A stretch of DNA of 64,000 nucleotides from Volvox africanus (taxonomy: Eukaryota; Chlorophyta; Chlorophyceae; Chlamydomonadales; Volvocaceae), in the NCBI GenBank assembly GCA_030268105.1, contig BSDZ01000003.1, forward strand, positions 4,278,001 to 4,342,000. The letters are read 5' to 3'. Made by a program: the position numbers and the translations under genes. Shown here one piece after another: positions 1-12,600 of this stretch. A model generated the notes under the pieces. The model did not search any database. It saw only the letters and a list, made by a program, of their open reading frames with translations, and had not been told where the DNA came from. Numbering within the stretch: the stretch's first letter is position 1; every line of letters begins with the position of its first letter.

Positions 1-3000
1 GTCTCGCACATCCCCCCTCAAGCTCCTAAATAAAAGCTGCTAGGTCCTCGTCATTGTGGAAACAACACTGCGCAAGAGCTTGACCCTCGCCCATTCCATA
101 TTCAGCGTCGCGGCAAGAAGGCGTTGATCCTGGATCCGGCCATCAGCGGGCCGCTTAGCCTGCTTGACACAGCGCTCACGGATGTGTTCACGGAGCACGG
201 AGTTGTCAGGTCAGTAGCGGCGCGAGCCGGGGAGTTGGCGAGCGTCACAAGCCCTGGAAAAGTTTGGGCGGCTTGTTGCCCGTGAAGAGAGCTGCGGCAT
301 TGTGGCTGCAGTATCCATGCGGGTCTGGTGGCATGCCTAAAGGGAGCATAACGAGGACCGCATTTGCCTGCAGGTTTCAGAACAGGCGTGTCCGTGTCCC
401 ATGCGTATGCAACAAGCTGGGGATATGGCGATTCGTGCACTGCCCGGCATCCATACATTCGTAATGCAAGGATGCCGAGCGGTTACCGTAATGCGGCTGC
501 TCTCTGTGAAGGCAGCGGCTCTAAGCTCGTGCGAGAGGTACTCTCTATAAGACATCTGCCGCACGCAACCATGCGCTAGGAGCGACTAAGCTGACACTTT
601 GCGTCTGCCTGTGCTGTACTGACACGCGGTCGCGATGTGACGGTGTGCGTGATCATGCCTGGCCGCCTGATATCTTCGTGTGGACAGCTTCATGCTGTTA
701 GGGGAGGTCGATTGCTCTTTGGTTGCCTGTCCTCACGTCGGGTTGCCTGTCCCACACACACCCACGCCATTACCCGCTCTGTGCTTGTGCGTTGCGCGAT
801 TCCAACCTGCCTACCTCTCACGTGAACCCCAGGTTGCTTTACCTGGAACCCGGGAAACGGCTGGATGACCCCTCGTATAACACGACGGAGCAGCGGCTGT
901 CTGACGTCCCAACCATCATGTACTTGGTCCGCCCCAGCATCGCAAATGCGCAAGCGCTGGCAGCGCAGGTCAAGAATAGGCCCAAGTACGCGGATGGACT
1001 AAGCGGCGTCAGGGGACTTACGGGACCAGGGGACGTGGGAAGCTGACTCGTTACCCGGGGGCCCCACTCGAGAGCTGAAGTGGATTGGGGTTTCGTCGTG
1101 TTGTCAACCCATCCAGATGTCCTTACCATCGGGGGCCGCGTTGCCGTGCAGGTCTGCACACCATACCATGGCTGTATTTTTCGTGCCGCGCCGTACGATT
1201 GCATGCGAGCGCATCCTCGAGGAGGAGGGCGTCTTGGGAGATTTCGCTGAGATAGGTACGGCGCGGCCTTGGGCGCGGATCAGATCCGATCTAGTTTCCG
1301 GCCTCTGGCAGTCAATCAGTCGTTGGAGCCGCTGGCGCACCCACCTTCATCTGCAGTTCCTGACGTGTCTTCAGAACAACTGGCTTGAGCGGACGGGGGC
1401 GTAGGACGGGGGCGTAAGGATTCAGCGTTGTGCCAGGCGGACTAAGCGGCTGCTGGCCTTGCCTTCCAATTGTTGAAGCGCAGGGGAATACTGCCTTGAT
1501 ATGGTGCCTTACGACGATGACGTTATAAGTCTGGAGCTTGACACAGCCTTCTATGACTGCGTCTGCGACGGTGACTCGACGCCGTTGTACTACACAGCGG
1601 CGGCCATAATTCGGCTCCAGGCCTTGTTTGGCTTGATACCGCGAGTCCAGGTATGGAGGAACACCGCGTAGCGCATTTCCAATACGATAGGCAGTGCCCT
1701 TCAGAGCCTGTTTGGCATGGGCGTGTGGCATCGCTGCCGCTCCTCCTCAGGCATCCTTTGCCATGTACATCACGGGGCTGCCAAGTGAATGTCCGCAACA
1801 GTCCAATTAGCCAGCAGCGAATTGACGTTGATGTTTTCCTTGCGGCCCATGCAGGGCAAGGGCCCGGCAGCAACGGCAGTGCGGGACATGTGCTTCCGTA
1901 TGCGGCGCGAGAGCTCTGGCCTCCTGACCATGCCACCCCTGGGCCCCGGCGCCAGCTGTTTCTGCCCAGGTGGGGGACCGGCTGTGGGGGGCTTCAGTTC
2001 GGGTCGCATCGACCGCCTGATTCTGTTGGACCGGGAAGTGGACGTCATCACGCCCATGATGACCCAGATTACCTTCGAGGGCCTTATCGATGAGGTCACC
2101 GGGATACGACACGGCTCAGTATCGCTGCAACCGGCAGGTTGGTTTTCGATTGCTTTGGGCCGACATATGGACAGATTTGATAGCACGTTTCTCTATTGGC
2201 TTCGTTCGGCAGTGTGGCTGCGAAGCACCGACGGAATAACCGGGACATTAGATTAATTCAATCCGGAGTTCGGAATCCCGCCAGCTAGTGGTGCATGCCA
2301 AGCATCATGAGTCCAGGATTACCGCGTTATAGGATCGCCCTTGATGCGGCTCGGTTGCAGGACCTTCTGGTTTAGCTTGTGCTGGCCTCTTGCTTGTTGC
2401 AGCTGATCAGAGCGCATTGTCCTGGTGTTAGGCGCATGCGTGCTGTTGTGCGTGCTGTTCCGCATGTGCTCGCTTTGCAGAGAGGCGCGCTGGAGAGCCT
2501 GTTGATGCGCATGGTGCTGCTGGCAGCCGCGCCTCCGTGGGCCGTACGCTTCTCAACAGCACAGACCCTTTCTACCGGGAATTCCGGGATCTACCTTTCC
2601 ACGTCGCTACGCAGAGGTATTCGCCGGGTGACAATCGGAATCGGGAGGGGGGGAAAGACGAATGAAATGAATCCTGGTGCTGATACTGAAGGAAGGGGGA
2701 CAATCGGGGGAGGGGGAGACGCTGGGGAACATGGCCGATATCATCGGCCGCTTCTGGTGCACTGTCCGGCCGTCCTGCAGGATTCTGAGCCTCATCTCTT
2801 CCCCTCCCTCTTTCGCACGTCTCTCATGCTTAAGTCATGGTCAGTCAGCGTCTATCATATCTGCTCATGCTCATGCTCATGCGCATGCGCATGCTGATCC
2901 TGATCCTGCTGGCGGCGGCGGCCCTGGTATGTGACATCTGCAGGCTGCAGCAATACGCGCGGGAAGCCCGCCGTGAGTACAGCGAGCTGGGGAACAAGGA

Positions 3001-5466
3001 CATCAGGGAGCTTAAGAACTTTGTCAGAGGGCTGCCCAAGCTGACCATGCTAGACCGCCTCTCAGATGTGGCCACTCCGCCGGCGGACCAGGTGGGAGAT
3101 GGTAGCCGTGGGTGTGGGGCTTATGAGCTTGATGAGCTTGCGGGATGGAGCCTTACGAAGGCTTGTTGCATGGTGTCGGTTCTTGATTAAGGGCTTGTGA
3201 GTACCAGTATCTGTTTATTGGAGAGCGTAAGAGAAACAGAAGAAACAGCGTAAGTCGGACGACAGCAGTGAGGGGCTCGATTGGCACATGGACGGCAGCT
3301 CATCAAGAACGGAAGGGATGGCCACATAGCCGGGATTACGTAGGGTAATCAGAAGTGCTGCAGGATACGCTGGTTTCAAATGCAAGTCTGCCTCAGAAAG
3401 CTACGCGCAGAAAGGTTCGTTGACGGGAAGTTGGCGGCTGATTGCCTGCGCCAAAGTTGGCCAGCAGATCAAGTGCGGGGACACCGGCTGTGAAACGTCT
3501 GCCCGCCGGACTCAAACTGTGACAGGTTAAGCAGCAGCGCTTCCACGACCGGCTGAATCAGGAACAGGCCATCGTGGAAGGCTACGAGCCGGAAGCAAGC
3601 GTGGCATTCATTGAGGTAAGTGCACTTTCGGACCGCAATACGCTGTGCGCACAGTCGTCCAGTTAGGAGCTGGACAGATGAAACATGCTTGAGGTTCTGT
3701 GTGGTGCAGGCCAGCCATAGGCGTTGTAGGATATCCAACATTAACATGTCAACCAGCTGCCCACAATCAAGCTGGAAGGTTTTTTCCCTCCACTTGCGCC
3801 CAGCCACCCAGCTGCTACTACCTCTTCCAGCTTCCCCTACCTTTTCTGTGGCGCTATGAGGGATTTTTGTGTGCTCCTCCTCTACTCCAGGAGCTCATGT
3901 ACCGCGGGCCCGACCTGGTGGACGTGCTGCGGCTGCTGGTATTGCTTAGCGCAGTTGGAGGCGGCCTGGCGCGCAAGCAGCTGGACTCGCTGCGCATGGA
4001 GATACTGCACACATATGGACATCAGCACCTGCTGACCCTTAATGCTCTGGAAAAGTCAGGTATGGGAGGCGTGAGAGCAGGCTCCGCGGCACGGCCGGAG
4101 AAGAGGGCAGCTGACTCTGTTGGCGCGTGCGAACAGGGAGATGTGTTTTGATGGGCACGGGTACGGGATGGATATTCCATATGGGATTAAGCCATGGGCG
4201 CAGGGATGGGCGTAGCGCTCAGTCTGGTTTCCGGAAGATGTCGCGGCCTCATCTGTTCAGCTCACGGTGATACAAGATACGAGGCTTGAACTGCATGCAG
4301 CTCTTCGCTATTGGCTGACGGCAGCCGGTGCTAAACAGCCGGTCCTAAAACCCTAAACAAAACAACCAGAACAGGTTTGGCCAATGCAAACTCTACCATG
4401 CAGAACTCGGATTTGGGACTTAGGGTGCCCTAATGTGGTACGGATATGGAGCCACCGGCGCGCAGCCTTGCATCCGTACAGCGATGGAGCAGGTACACAG
4501 CGAGCTCTTGGTTGAGCAGTGGGCTCACGTCGGTTGCCGCCTCGCAGGTCTGCTCAGAGCCTCATTGGGCGCCAAGAGCCAGTTTTCCTCGGTCCGCAAG
4601 GCGCTGCAGCTCATAGTCCCCGAGCAGGACGTCCCTGCCGGTGCCGCACCCCCGGACGCACCTAGAGACGTGTCTTACCTGTACAAAGGTTACGCGCCGC
4701 TGAGCATTCGCCTGGTGGAAACTGCCCTAAGGTGGGGATGGCCGGCCCGCCTTCAAGGTTCGTGAATGGTTATAGCTGTACGGAACGCGATGGGGACATA
4801 TTTACTAGGTTCGTCACCATATCCGTGGAGTCTACCGCCATCTCGTAAGCGACACTCTTAAGCTATGTTAAGTTGGCTGCAGGCGCAGAGACCATCTTAG
4901 ACGCTATACTGTGTGGTTTTGATAACGTCGCACTGAGCCCACGCCCTTCTACGTTCGCGTTGTCCCGTGTCCCTTACCGGCCTGTCAGGTCTAGCTGGGG
5001 TCCCCTGCACGAGGTGATAGGGCATCTCCCCGGCAATCACTTCGACCTGCTGCAAACGGTGGACAGTAACGGCATGCCAGTGGAGAAGCCGGTCAAACCT
5101 AACTGGAGCGGGTCATCGGGGCTGTCGGCAAGTTCTGGGCTTGGGCCGGCTGCGAGCGGTGGTACTGTTAGCGGCGGTGGCGGTGGCGCTGGGGCATCTG
5201 GGCCCTTTCAGGGGCCAGCATCGCAAGCAGCCGGCCCGGCCGTCGCAGGGGGCATGAGCATCAGTGGAGGCCCGCTGCAGGCTGAGACGGTCCTGGTAGT
5301 TTTCATCGGTGGCGTCACATTCGCTGAGATATCCGCGCTGCGGTTTCTGAGTTCACGCCCCGAGTGGCCGTACCGGTTTGTGGTGCTGACTACAAAGATT
5401 GTCAATGGTCGCACCCTGTTGCAGTCGTTCGTTGACCCCCTTGCAAATAACTTTCCAGCGTGCTGA
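1..5466 (+). CDS. VPS33: VPS33, Sec1/Munc18 subunit of HOPS/CORVET (5' partial)
   Basis: SM-family protein that chaperones SNARE assembly in the HOPS and CORVET tethering complexes at the vacuole and late endosome. Exons read directly: 106-209, 833-968, 1117-1255, 1484-1650, 1855-2137, 2481-2616, 2944-3091, 3526-3615, 3891-4059, 4548-4731, 4989-5466. All splice phases agree, giving about 677 visible residues. The first exon(s), roughly 30 residues, lie left of the window. Recognisable family blocks are the strand GKKALILDP near the N-terminus, FFVPRRTIACERILEEEGV, LILLDREVDVITPM, TQITFEGLIDEVTGI, YGHQHLLTLNALEKSG, YLYKGYAPLSIRLVE, and near the C-terminus VFIGGVTFAEISALRFL. The last exon carries an unusual insertion of about 55 Gly/Ser/Ala-rich residues between two conserved blocks. 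It was chosen over other SM proteins (Sec1, VPS45, SLY1) because the C-terminal GGVTFAEIxALRFL block and the LNSxD linker are VPS33-like. Confidence 0.93.
2864..2898. repeat. short CATGCT/CATGCG tandem repeat in a VPS33 intron
   Basis: Directly visible hexamer-like array (CATGCT repeated, then GCGCAT units). It lies in the intron between the exons ending at 2616 and starting at 2944. It is partly self-complementary and has no coding role. Confidence 0.7.
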
Positions 5467-6644
5467 TAGATTTTTAGGGCTTCCCTCACCTCCGTTGGGC
5501 GCGTGAACGGAAAAGCTGCCGGCTAAGAGCAACGACAATTTGCGTGTGTGCGTGTGTGCAAGGGCTGTGAGGGTGGTAACACCCGCCGAAGCTGACCTGC
5601 ACTTGTTAAAGCATGCTTGCACCTAGATAAGGAGGCAGTGTTAATTCGCGTCGGTCTGGACGCAGGCTTGCCTCTTAAATGTGTTTCATATGCATGATGC
5701 AGCTGTCCGATATTAGGAGTGGCAGGTCGTGTGGTACGGGTGTTGGTGTTCGTGCCGACGTCCCAGTATACAGATTTTGTCATGCGCTCAACGTAGGACG
5801 GGCGACCGGTGTAGGCGTTGGTGCATCATTAAGTGCGGGATAGCCCTGGACAGCAAAATATTCATGAGTGGAAACCTGATTTAGCAAGGGCACAGCCATC
5901 CTGGTGGCTGACGCTCCGCCCGTCTAATTTTGTTCGGAAAGTTATGCGTATGGAGATTCCAGGATTGGTGGCAAATGATTATCCGGCACCATTTTGAAAT
6001 GTTCGTTATAGGAAGTGGTGCTTATCGAGTAAATGCATCGCCTAAATGACTCGCGTGAATGCCCAGGGAAAACATCGCGGCAAGCTTGGCGAGTCGGATG
6101 AATACCGTTGCACTTCCTTGCCGTCGGACATGTGCCCCAGCTGACAAGTCCAATGAAGTGTGTAGCAAGGAGTCCACCTCACTATGAGTTTTGGAAACGC
6201 AGGTGGTCCCCCGTATCCGGCGAGTTAGGCCGACGTGGTCATAGAGAGGTGAGTGGGGTGGGGTGGGTTGATACCGCAAGAATGAAGGTCGTCATCTAAA
6301 CATTATGATAAAATCATGAATGACAGGTTTACACATTTATGCTCGCACGGTACTTTCCCATGCTCGGATAGCAAACATGACTCTTTGTCTTGCGCCGAAA
6401 CCCGGAGTCGTACGGTGCAGAGGGTCTTTCTGTGGCTGCTGCACTGCTCAACATATGAATAGTTGCATTTGTATTCGTGCAGACAACTTAAATACATTGT
6501 TTGTAAATATCAGGCTGGTTGTTCCTGCCTAACAATTGCGTGCACTTCTTCTGTCCGACGTTCCGCCTCGGCGATGCTGCCGATGGCATTACTTTCTTCT
6601 AAGACATAAGCATACATTATAGGAGGGGTATATACAACTCCAGA
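5467..6644. other. intergenic: VPS33 3' side and promoter of the DUF627/629 gene
   Basis: No exon with conserved coding content was found on either strand. The stretch should hold the VPS33 3'UTR and the promoter and 5'UTR of the next gene. A TGTAA motif at about 6505 is the only poly(A)-type signal I could place, and it is far from the VPS33 stop. Confidence 0.5.
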
Positions 6645-9600
6645 ATGTCCACTGGGCAGGGTGGGGGTCACCTGGACCAGTCTTTTTTCCGCATAGCCAC
6701 GGAGTGTGCTGGAGTGTTGAAAGACTTTTGTCGTGGACAGCGGTAAGTTTCCGACTGTTCGATGGGACGACGTCTCTCTGGACGCCCTGTTGGCCCCGCT
6801 TGAAGGGAGGCTTTCTGTGTCGTATGCAGGGCCAAAGCGAAAAAAGCACTACAGCGTCTTGCACAGGAGCACCCGAACAGCTTTTTGCCACACAGATACT
6901 TGGTGCGGGCAGCGCTTTGTGCTTTTTGTGGCGGCCCCCGGCGTGTATGGTTGCGTATTGCGTGCGTAGTTGTTTACTATTATGCGATCGCTGTGCTTGA
7001 AATTGTTCATTACGCGACTTACTTTAAAATTAGGGTGGCACGTCATGGGCATGGTGGGCTCGCAGTGCCGGTGAGGCGTGATACATCGCTTCCACGCAGG
7101 CCCGACTATTGTACCATGAAAGTGCGCGCGTAGAGGCAGATCAGCAGGTGTCGTCGGGGACGCTGCCGTCGCATAGGCGGCTTGCTCTGCTCCATTCCGC
7201 CCTGTTGGAGGCGAAGCAGGTATGACACGGACAAAAAGTCTGACACTATGATTGCATGATATGATTGTTTTGCTATGTCGGAATCTTCTTAATTCGCTGA
7301 CAGATCGCTTACGTTTTGCCATCTCCCTCGACGTTACATCTAGGCGTCGGAGCTTGCACCTGGCTCGCTCAGCAGTGCGGCGCTCCGTGCTACTCTACTC
7401 GTGAACCTGCTAGTAGAGGAGTCGGCTCTGAAAGGAGGGCTCGCAATTCCGCAAGAGCAGCCGCCGCATTCTGACGAACGGGTGGCATCAGATGCTTGCT
7501 CGGAACTTACTGGGCCACCGGCAGGCCACGGATTAGGCGATGTGGCGTGGTTTCAGCTACAACCGGAGGCACGGTGCGAAGCAATTAAGCGGGAGTTTCG
7601 CGAAGCCATCGCTCACTGCGTGCGAACGCTGGAATGCAACGCACCTTTGTTGGTGGAGCCGGTCATCTCCATATCGGACGCGCACGCCAGGACATGTGAT
7701 CCGTGTTGCCTGGTGAGGCCACTCGCTGAGAGATGCTTTAACATACACGCCATACACACCGCAGGTGGCAAGTGCTGATGCCATATCCGGGACGCGGCAG
7801 TGTCAACTGTGTCTTGTGCTCGTGCCCTTGCGTGAGTGCTCCAACACACTTATTCCCTACCATTGCACGATGCCGCCTCTGATGCAGAGGGTTCAAGACA
7901 GTATTGTGGAGTGGGTGAAACAGGATAATTGGCAGCGGATCGTTGCGGAGAAGCGTAGTGTGCTCGCCTGCATGCACCAGGTGCTCGAAAGCTGCCATAC
8001 GCTGCTGGACAGCACCCACATACCCGTGGACGGGATAGTGCGCCTCCTGCAACACATATTGAGGTACACCCTTTGCTACAGGCTTGGGGACCCGGTTGGG
8101 GAGCACAATAGGGCTATGGGTGGCAGGGCTTGCCTCCCCGTAGTATGGGATGCTTCCTTGTGAAGCGTGTCCGTATGGACTGGGTTTAAACGTTATAAGA
8201 TTGAAAGCCTGTACCCCAGGGCTGACGCTGCAGGTAGGCCACTCACGGTTAGGATATCTGGCCATGGATCTTCGCATGCAATTTGTTTATGCTGTCATGT
8301 GTAGGCATGGGCATTTATACCGTCCCGCCTGTATGACCGCTCCCGCAGGCCACACCAACAGGATCTCCAGCTGTGGGCTAGCCAGCTGCTCTTGAGCAAG
8401 GGAAGCGTTGATGATCTGCAGCACAAGTTTGAGACGCAAGCAGCGGTAACTGAACTGCTCCGCATGCTGCGCCCAGGCAGGCCAAATGAGGAGCTTGCGG
8501 GAAGTATTGGTACGCCTCAACCTGGACTGTTGCAGCCCCCGCAGGGCAAGGCGCAGCTCTCCCCTGCTGTTGTCCAAATGTACGCACCGGCAAACGCTGC
8601 TCAGCAGCAGCCGCAGCAGCAGCAACAACAACAGCAGCAGCAGTTGAGCGCAAGTAATAACGCAGGGCAGGCAGCCGCTGCACCTCCCGATGCGATAATG
8701 GGGGGACGAGCTGTGGCGGGACCAGCGTCTTCTCAACCACTCCCACCGCCGCCTCAACAGGAGCTTGCCGCGTGCTTGTCGGCCGAGCAGGAGTGGGATG
8801 ACGTGCGGGATGGTGGTGGCGTGCCCTCAGCTGGCGCAGGAACCACGGGTGCCGGTGGTGGCGCCGGCATCCGAAGGGTCGGGGGCAAGGGAAAAAACAA
8901 GGTGAAGGGCAACGACGCAGCCCGCGGAGCCCGAAAGGAGCGCAGCCGCTACGAGCGGTACATGGACGTGGAGACCTTTTGGCGCACTACGCCGCCGGAG
9001 CAGCGGCGAGAGCTGCTGAAGGTCCCTATGGCAGCATTGCTGAAAGGTACCGTTGGAGTTTCCCGTGGCTATACTGGTCTTGGTGGTGTTTATTGCCGCA
9101 GCAACCTTTAAGAATGACAGCAAGAAGAGATCGAAATTGACACCGTATAGGGTAATTTGTCACAATCCTATGTACTACAGGTTAGCTACAGGCCTCGGAA
9201 ACGAAGTCGCACAGCCTCGGGGCTAACCAACGCTAAAAATGTGCCATATAGGGGTTCGTCGGGAGCATGGAAACGACGCTGTGGACGAGCTGATTGAAGG
9301 GCTGGTGCTCTTGAGGGAGCAGGGCAACCGGGCCGCGTGCTACTGGCTGTGCCCGGTTTGCGAACAAAAGTTCCACAGCAGCCGCGACTTCCTGGGACAC
9401 GTTGAGATGGTTCATGAAGGACTTGCAGTGCAGGCAAGGACGGGGCCTATATAGAGGGACGTTTGTGCGTGGCAGCCCGACAGCGATCTGGCATCTTAAA
9501 CGATCGAAATGGTCCGTTGCGCATGTGTTGAGTTCAGAATCTCGAGTTGTAGTATGTGTCAGATTGCCTCAATACTTGGTAATTGTCTGACGTGCACGAC

Positions 9601-12600
9601 TGAGCGTGGACATACTTGCGTTCGTCGCGTTGTCTGCCGACCAGTGTGGATTTGGATTGGTTGTCGGATAGCATCAGGCGACGATTACTCAGGACTTACT
9701 GAGCATTGGTCGGCTGTGGACTCCATGCAGGATAACAAGTACGTGTGCTGCTACAAATGTCAGCAGGACGTTGTGGGCATGTACTACACCAGCACGCGCA
9801 CCCCCGGGTACAACCTGTGCTTCCGCTGTTACAGCGCTGATGCTGCGAGCGTGAGGTAGGATCAGCTTTGTGAATAGGTTCCTCCGAAGGTGCAGTTGTA
9901 GGCCCTTCGCAGTTCTGTAAGCTTTGGAATAGCCCTGGAGGAAGTTAAGGCCTCATGGATTAGGCACGTCGTCTGAGTGGCAGCAACTACCTACCGTCGC
10001 TGTATCATACGATACCCTTCATGTTTGCAATGCCTGTGCTCCCGTACCATAGTTCGGCGGGACCTGTCGCCGTAAAGGGACTTGAGAAGACCCTTGCGGC
10101 GCTTTGTTTGGCGTGTGGTGGTGGTGGGGACATTCTCTGGGGATTCTTGGGCGCATGCACCATCCTCCTCTCTGCGTTCACTGTTCGCAGTACTCCCGAA
10201 GCGTTTGAGAAGGTCTTCATGCGCCATTCTGCGGGCCGCCCTTGGTCTTCGCACAGTGACTTCATGAGCACACGCGGTTCCTTTAGCTCTCTTAGTGAGC
10301 GGTCACATCGTCATCACCATCAGCAGCAACAGCAGCAGGCGTTAGGCACGCAGAAGTTGCACCAACCGGGAGGATCTACTGGAGTGGGGGGAGCTGGGCA
10401 TGTGCACTCGGCAGCATGCCGGCATCATCCTCACTGCCCGCACCATAGCCACGGCCAAAGCCATGGGCAGCAGCAATATGGGTAAGATATACTGCTTGTC
10501 GGTGCGTCAAGTTGCTCAGGGGAGTCCTTTCGACATTGGTGTCTGGACAAGGTCCCTCATGAGATCGTATGTTAAATAGTGGGTTTGTGTTGACCCTTCA
10601 GGCGAGGAAGCCAAATTTCGATGGGTGTTACGGAAAAGCAAGGATCACGAGGCGCAATGTATAAACAGGGTACATAATAATGTCTTTGCTAGCCCTGTCG
10701 CAGTGGTTCTCTGTCCTGAGGTATCGTTTCTGTGCACAGTCGCAATACCGCAGCACGGCGCTTTTCCGCTCGTCAGCCTGAGAATTATTCCATCTCCTTC
10801 GTGCCCGTGCAGGTTGGAGAGCTCCTCGACGCAGCCACCGCTGAAGCTTGGGGAGGCGTCTGACGAGTGGCTAGCGCCCTTTCCTGCAGCATCACTATCC
10901 GCACCGCTAATGGTGCCGGACCCACGCGCAGGTCTGCAGGGAACGTCGGGGGCAGCCACTCTGCCTCCCCCGCACGCACCCGGGATGCGACCGCATGGTA
11001 AGCGCAGCAGTGGCGGCAGCGAGGTCAGTTCAGACAGCATTCTTGGGCAGTCCCTGCATAGCCGAAGCCTCAGCGAACCGGCTAACCACGGGCTCCAGGC
11101 AGGTGATCAGGGACAAGGCGCCGGCGGCTCAGGTATCACGGTGATAGATGACGGCACAGACGGTGGCGGCACAGGCAGTAGCACAGGAACTTGGCGGTCC
11201 TGGTGGCCCACCCGCCTAATGCAGGGCTGGGCTGGCAAGCCTCAGCAGCAGCAGCAGCAACTTTCAGGGCAGCAACAACAAGGTCCAGGGCAACAGCAAC
11301 AACAACAGCTTCAAACAGCTGGATCAGGGTTATCTGCAACTTCTCGGGAGAATAGCTGCCAGGGAGCAGCGCAGCCCGTTTTTGACCACGGAGGGCTGCC
11401 TGATGCACCCCGCCTTGGTGCCAAGGTGCGGTCCTCCCCCAACGGTGCTGGTGACAGCGATTCTGCTGAGGATGAGGATGGCGCTAAACCGTTGCTTCAA
11501 GCAGCGGGTGGGACTCCCGCGCGTGTAGGCTACGTTCCCGGAGCAGCAGAGTTGACCGGCATTGATGGTTTCGGCCGGATGAACGGCATGGTGACCGAGC
11601 TCCTGACGCGGCTTCGAGAAATTTACCTTACGGACCGTGATCTGGGCGACACAACGTTAGGTTACATCACGCAGTTTGTTTACCGTAAGCTCGGGGTCGG
11701 GGCTGCGGCAGATGATTTACATCTCGCATCCTGCCCGCCCGGCCCTCGGACGGTGCTGCTGGAGTTTCTAGCCCAGCCTTCCGTTGTGTTTCAAAGGCCG
11801 CAGGCCTTGGCCGTGGTGTTGAGCCTGCTGCCACTTGTGGACCTTCAGATAGTTGCTGCATACGCTGTGCGGCAGCATGAGAATGCCGTGAGCGGCATGG
11901 AGGCGGCTGCGCGTGACATTGTGGCGGGCAGTGATGGGGATGCAGATGGGAGGCCTGAGGAGGAGGAGGACGATTGCGATGGAGCTGGCGCTGGTGGCGG
12001 TGGCTCGGGAAGTGAGCAGGAGTACCAGCTTGGGCTTGCGGCAAGACGAGAAGCGGCCAGGGTGGCTGCCGCTGAAACAGCAGTGGCGTCACAACTGGCC
12101 GCACCTATCCCGCGTGCACGGCGGCGGCTGCGGTACACCAGCCGTCGAGTTCCTGCTGCTTCAAGCGCCGCGTCGCAGGCTTCCACCGGTATACAATCAT
12201 CGTCTGTGTCAACGCAGCTTACAGCACCGTCATCGCAGCCACAGCACCACTTCCCCAGTACGAGGCCGACGACACCGCCCCTACCTCCCCATGCTGGTGG
12301 CGGTTTCCACATCGGTGGCAGCCACGCGTTGACTCTGCGGCAAGTTGATGACGACGTGAGTGCTGAGGAGGTTTCAGAGGAGGAGATGGAGTCCACGGTA
12401 GATGGTGTGGAGTACGCATTGGCAACCGATGCCGACGCTTCACCGCTCCGGTGCCTCTCGACCCAACACGCCGTCGCGGCTAACACAATGCCCCGCTCCC
12501 AGCAGCACCAGTTGGAGCAGCTACGCCATGCAGGTGGTGCGGGCATGCACCTTATGGCCCTACCCGGGACTGAAGTTGCTAATGACATACTTGGCGAAGA

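Noticed and set aside
4340..4362. CCCTAAA-like units resembling telomere repeats
   Set aside because: Only one or two imperfect copies inside a VPS33 intron; not a telomeric array.
6733..6969. Open frame with ATG at 6733 as the start of the DUF627/629 gene
   Set aside because: The frame is not the TPR frame. The strong donor at 6743 and the exon 6830-6902 give a continuous TPR reading from the ATG at 6645.
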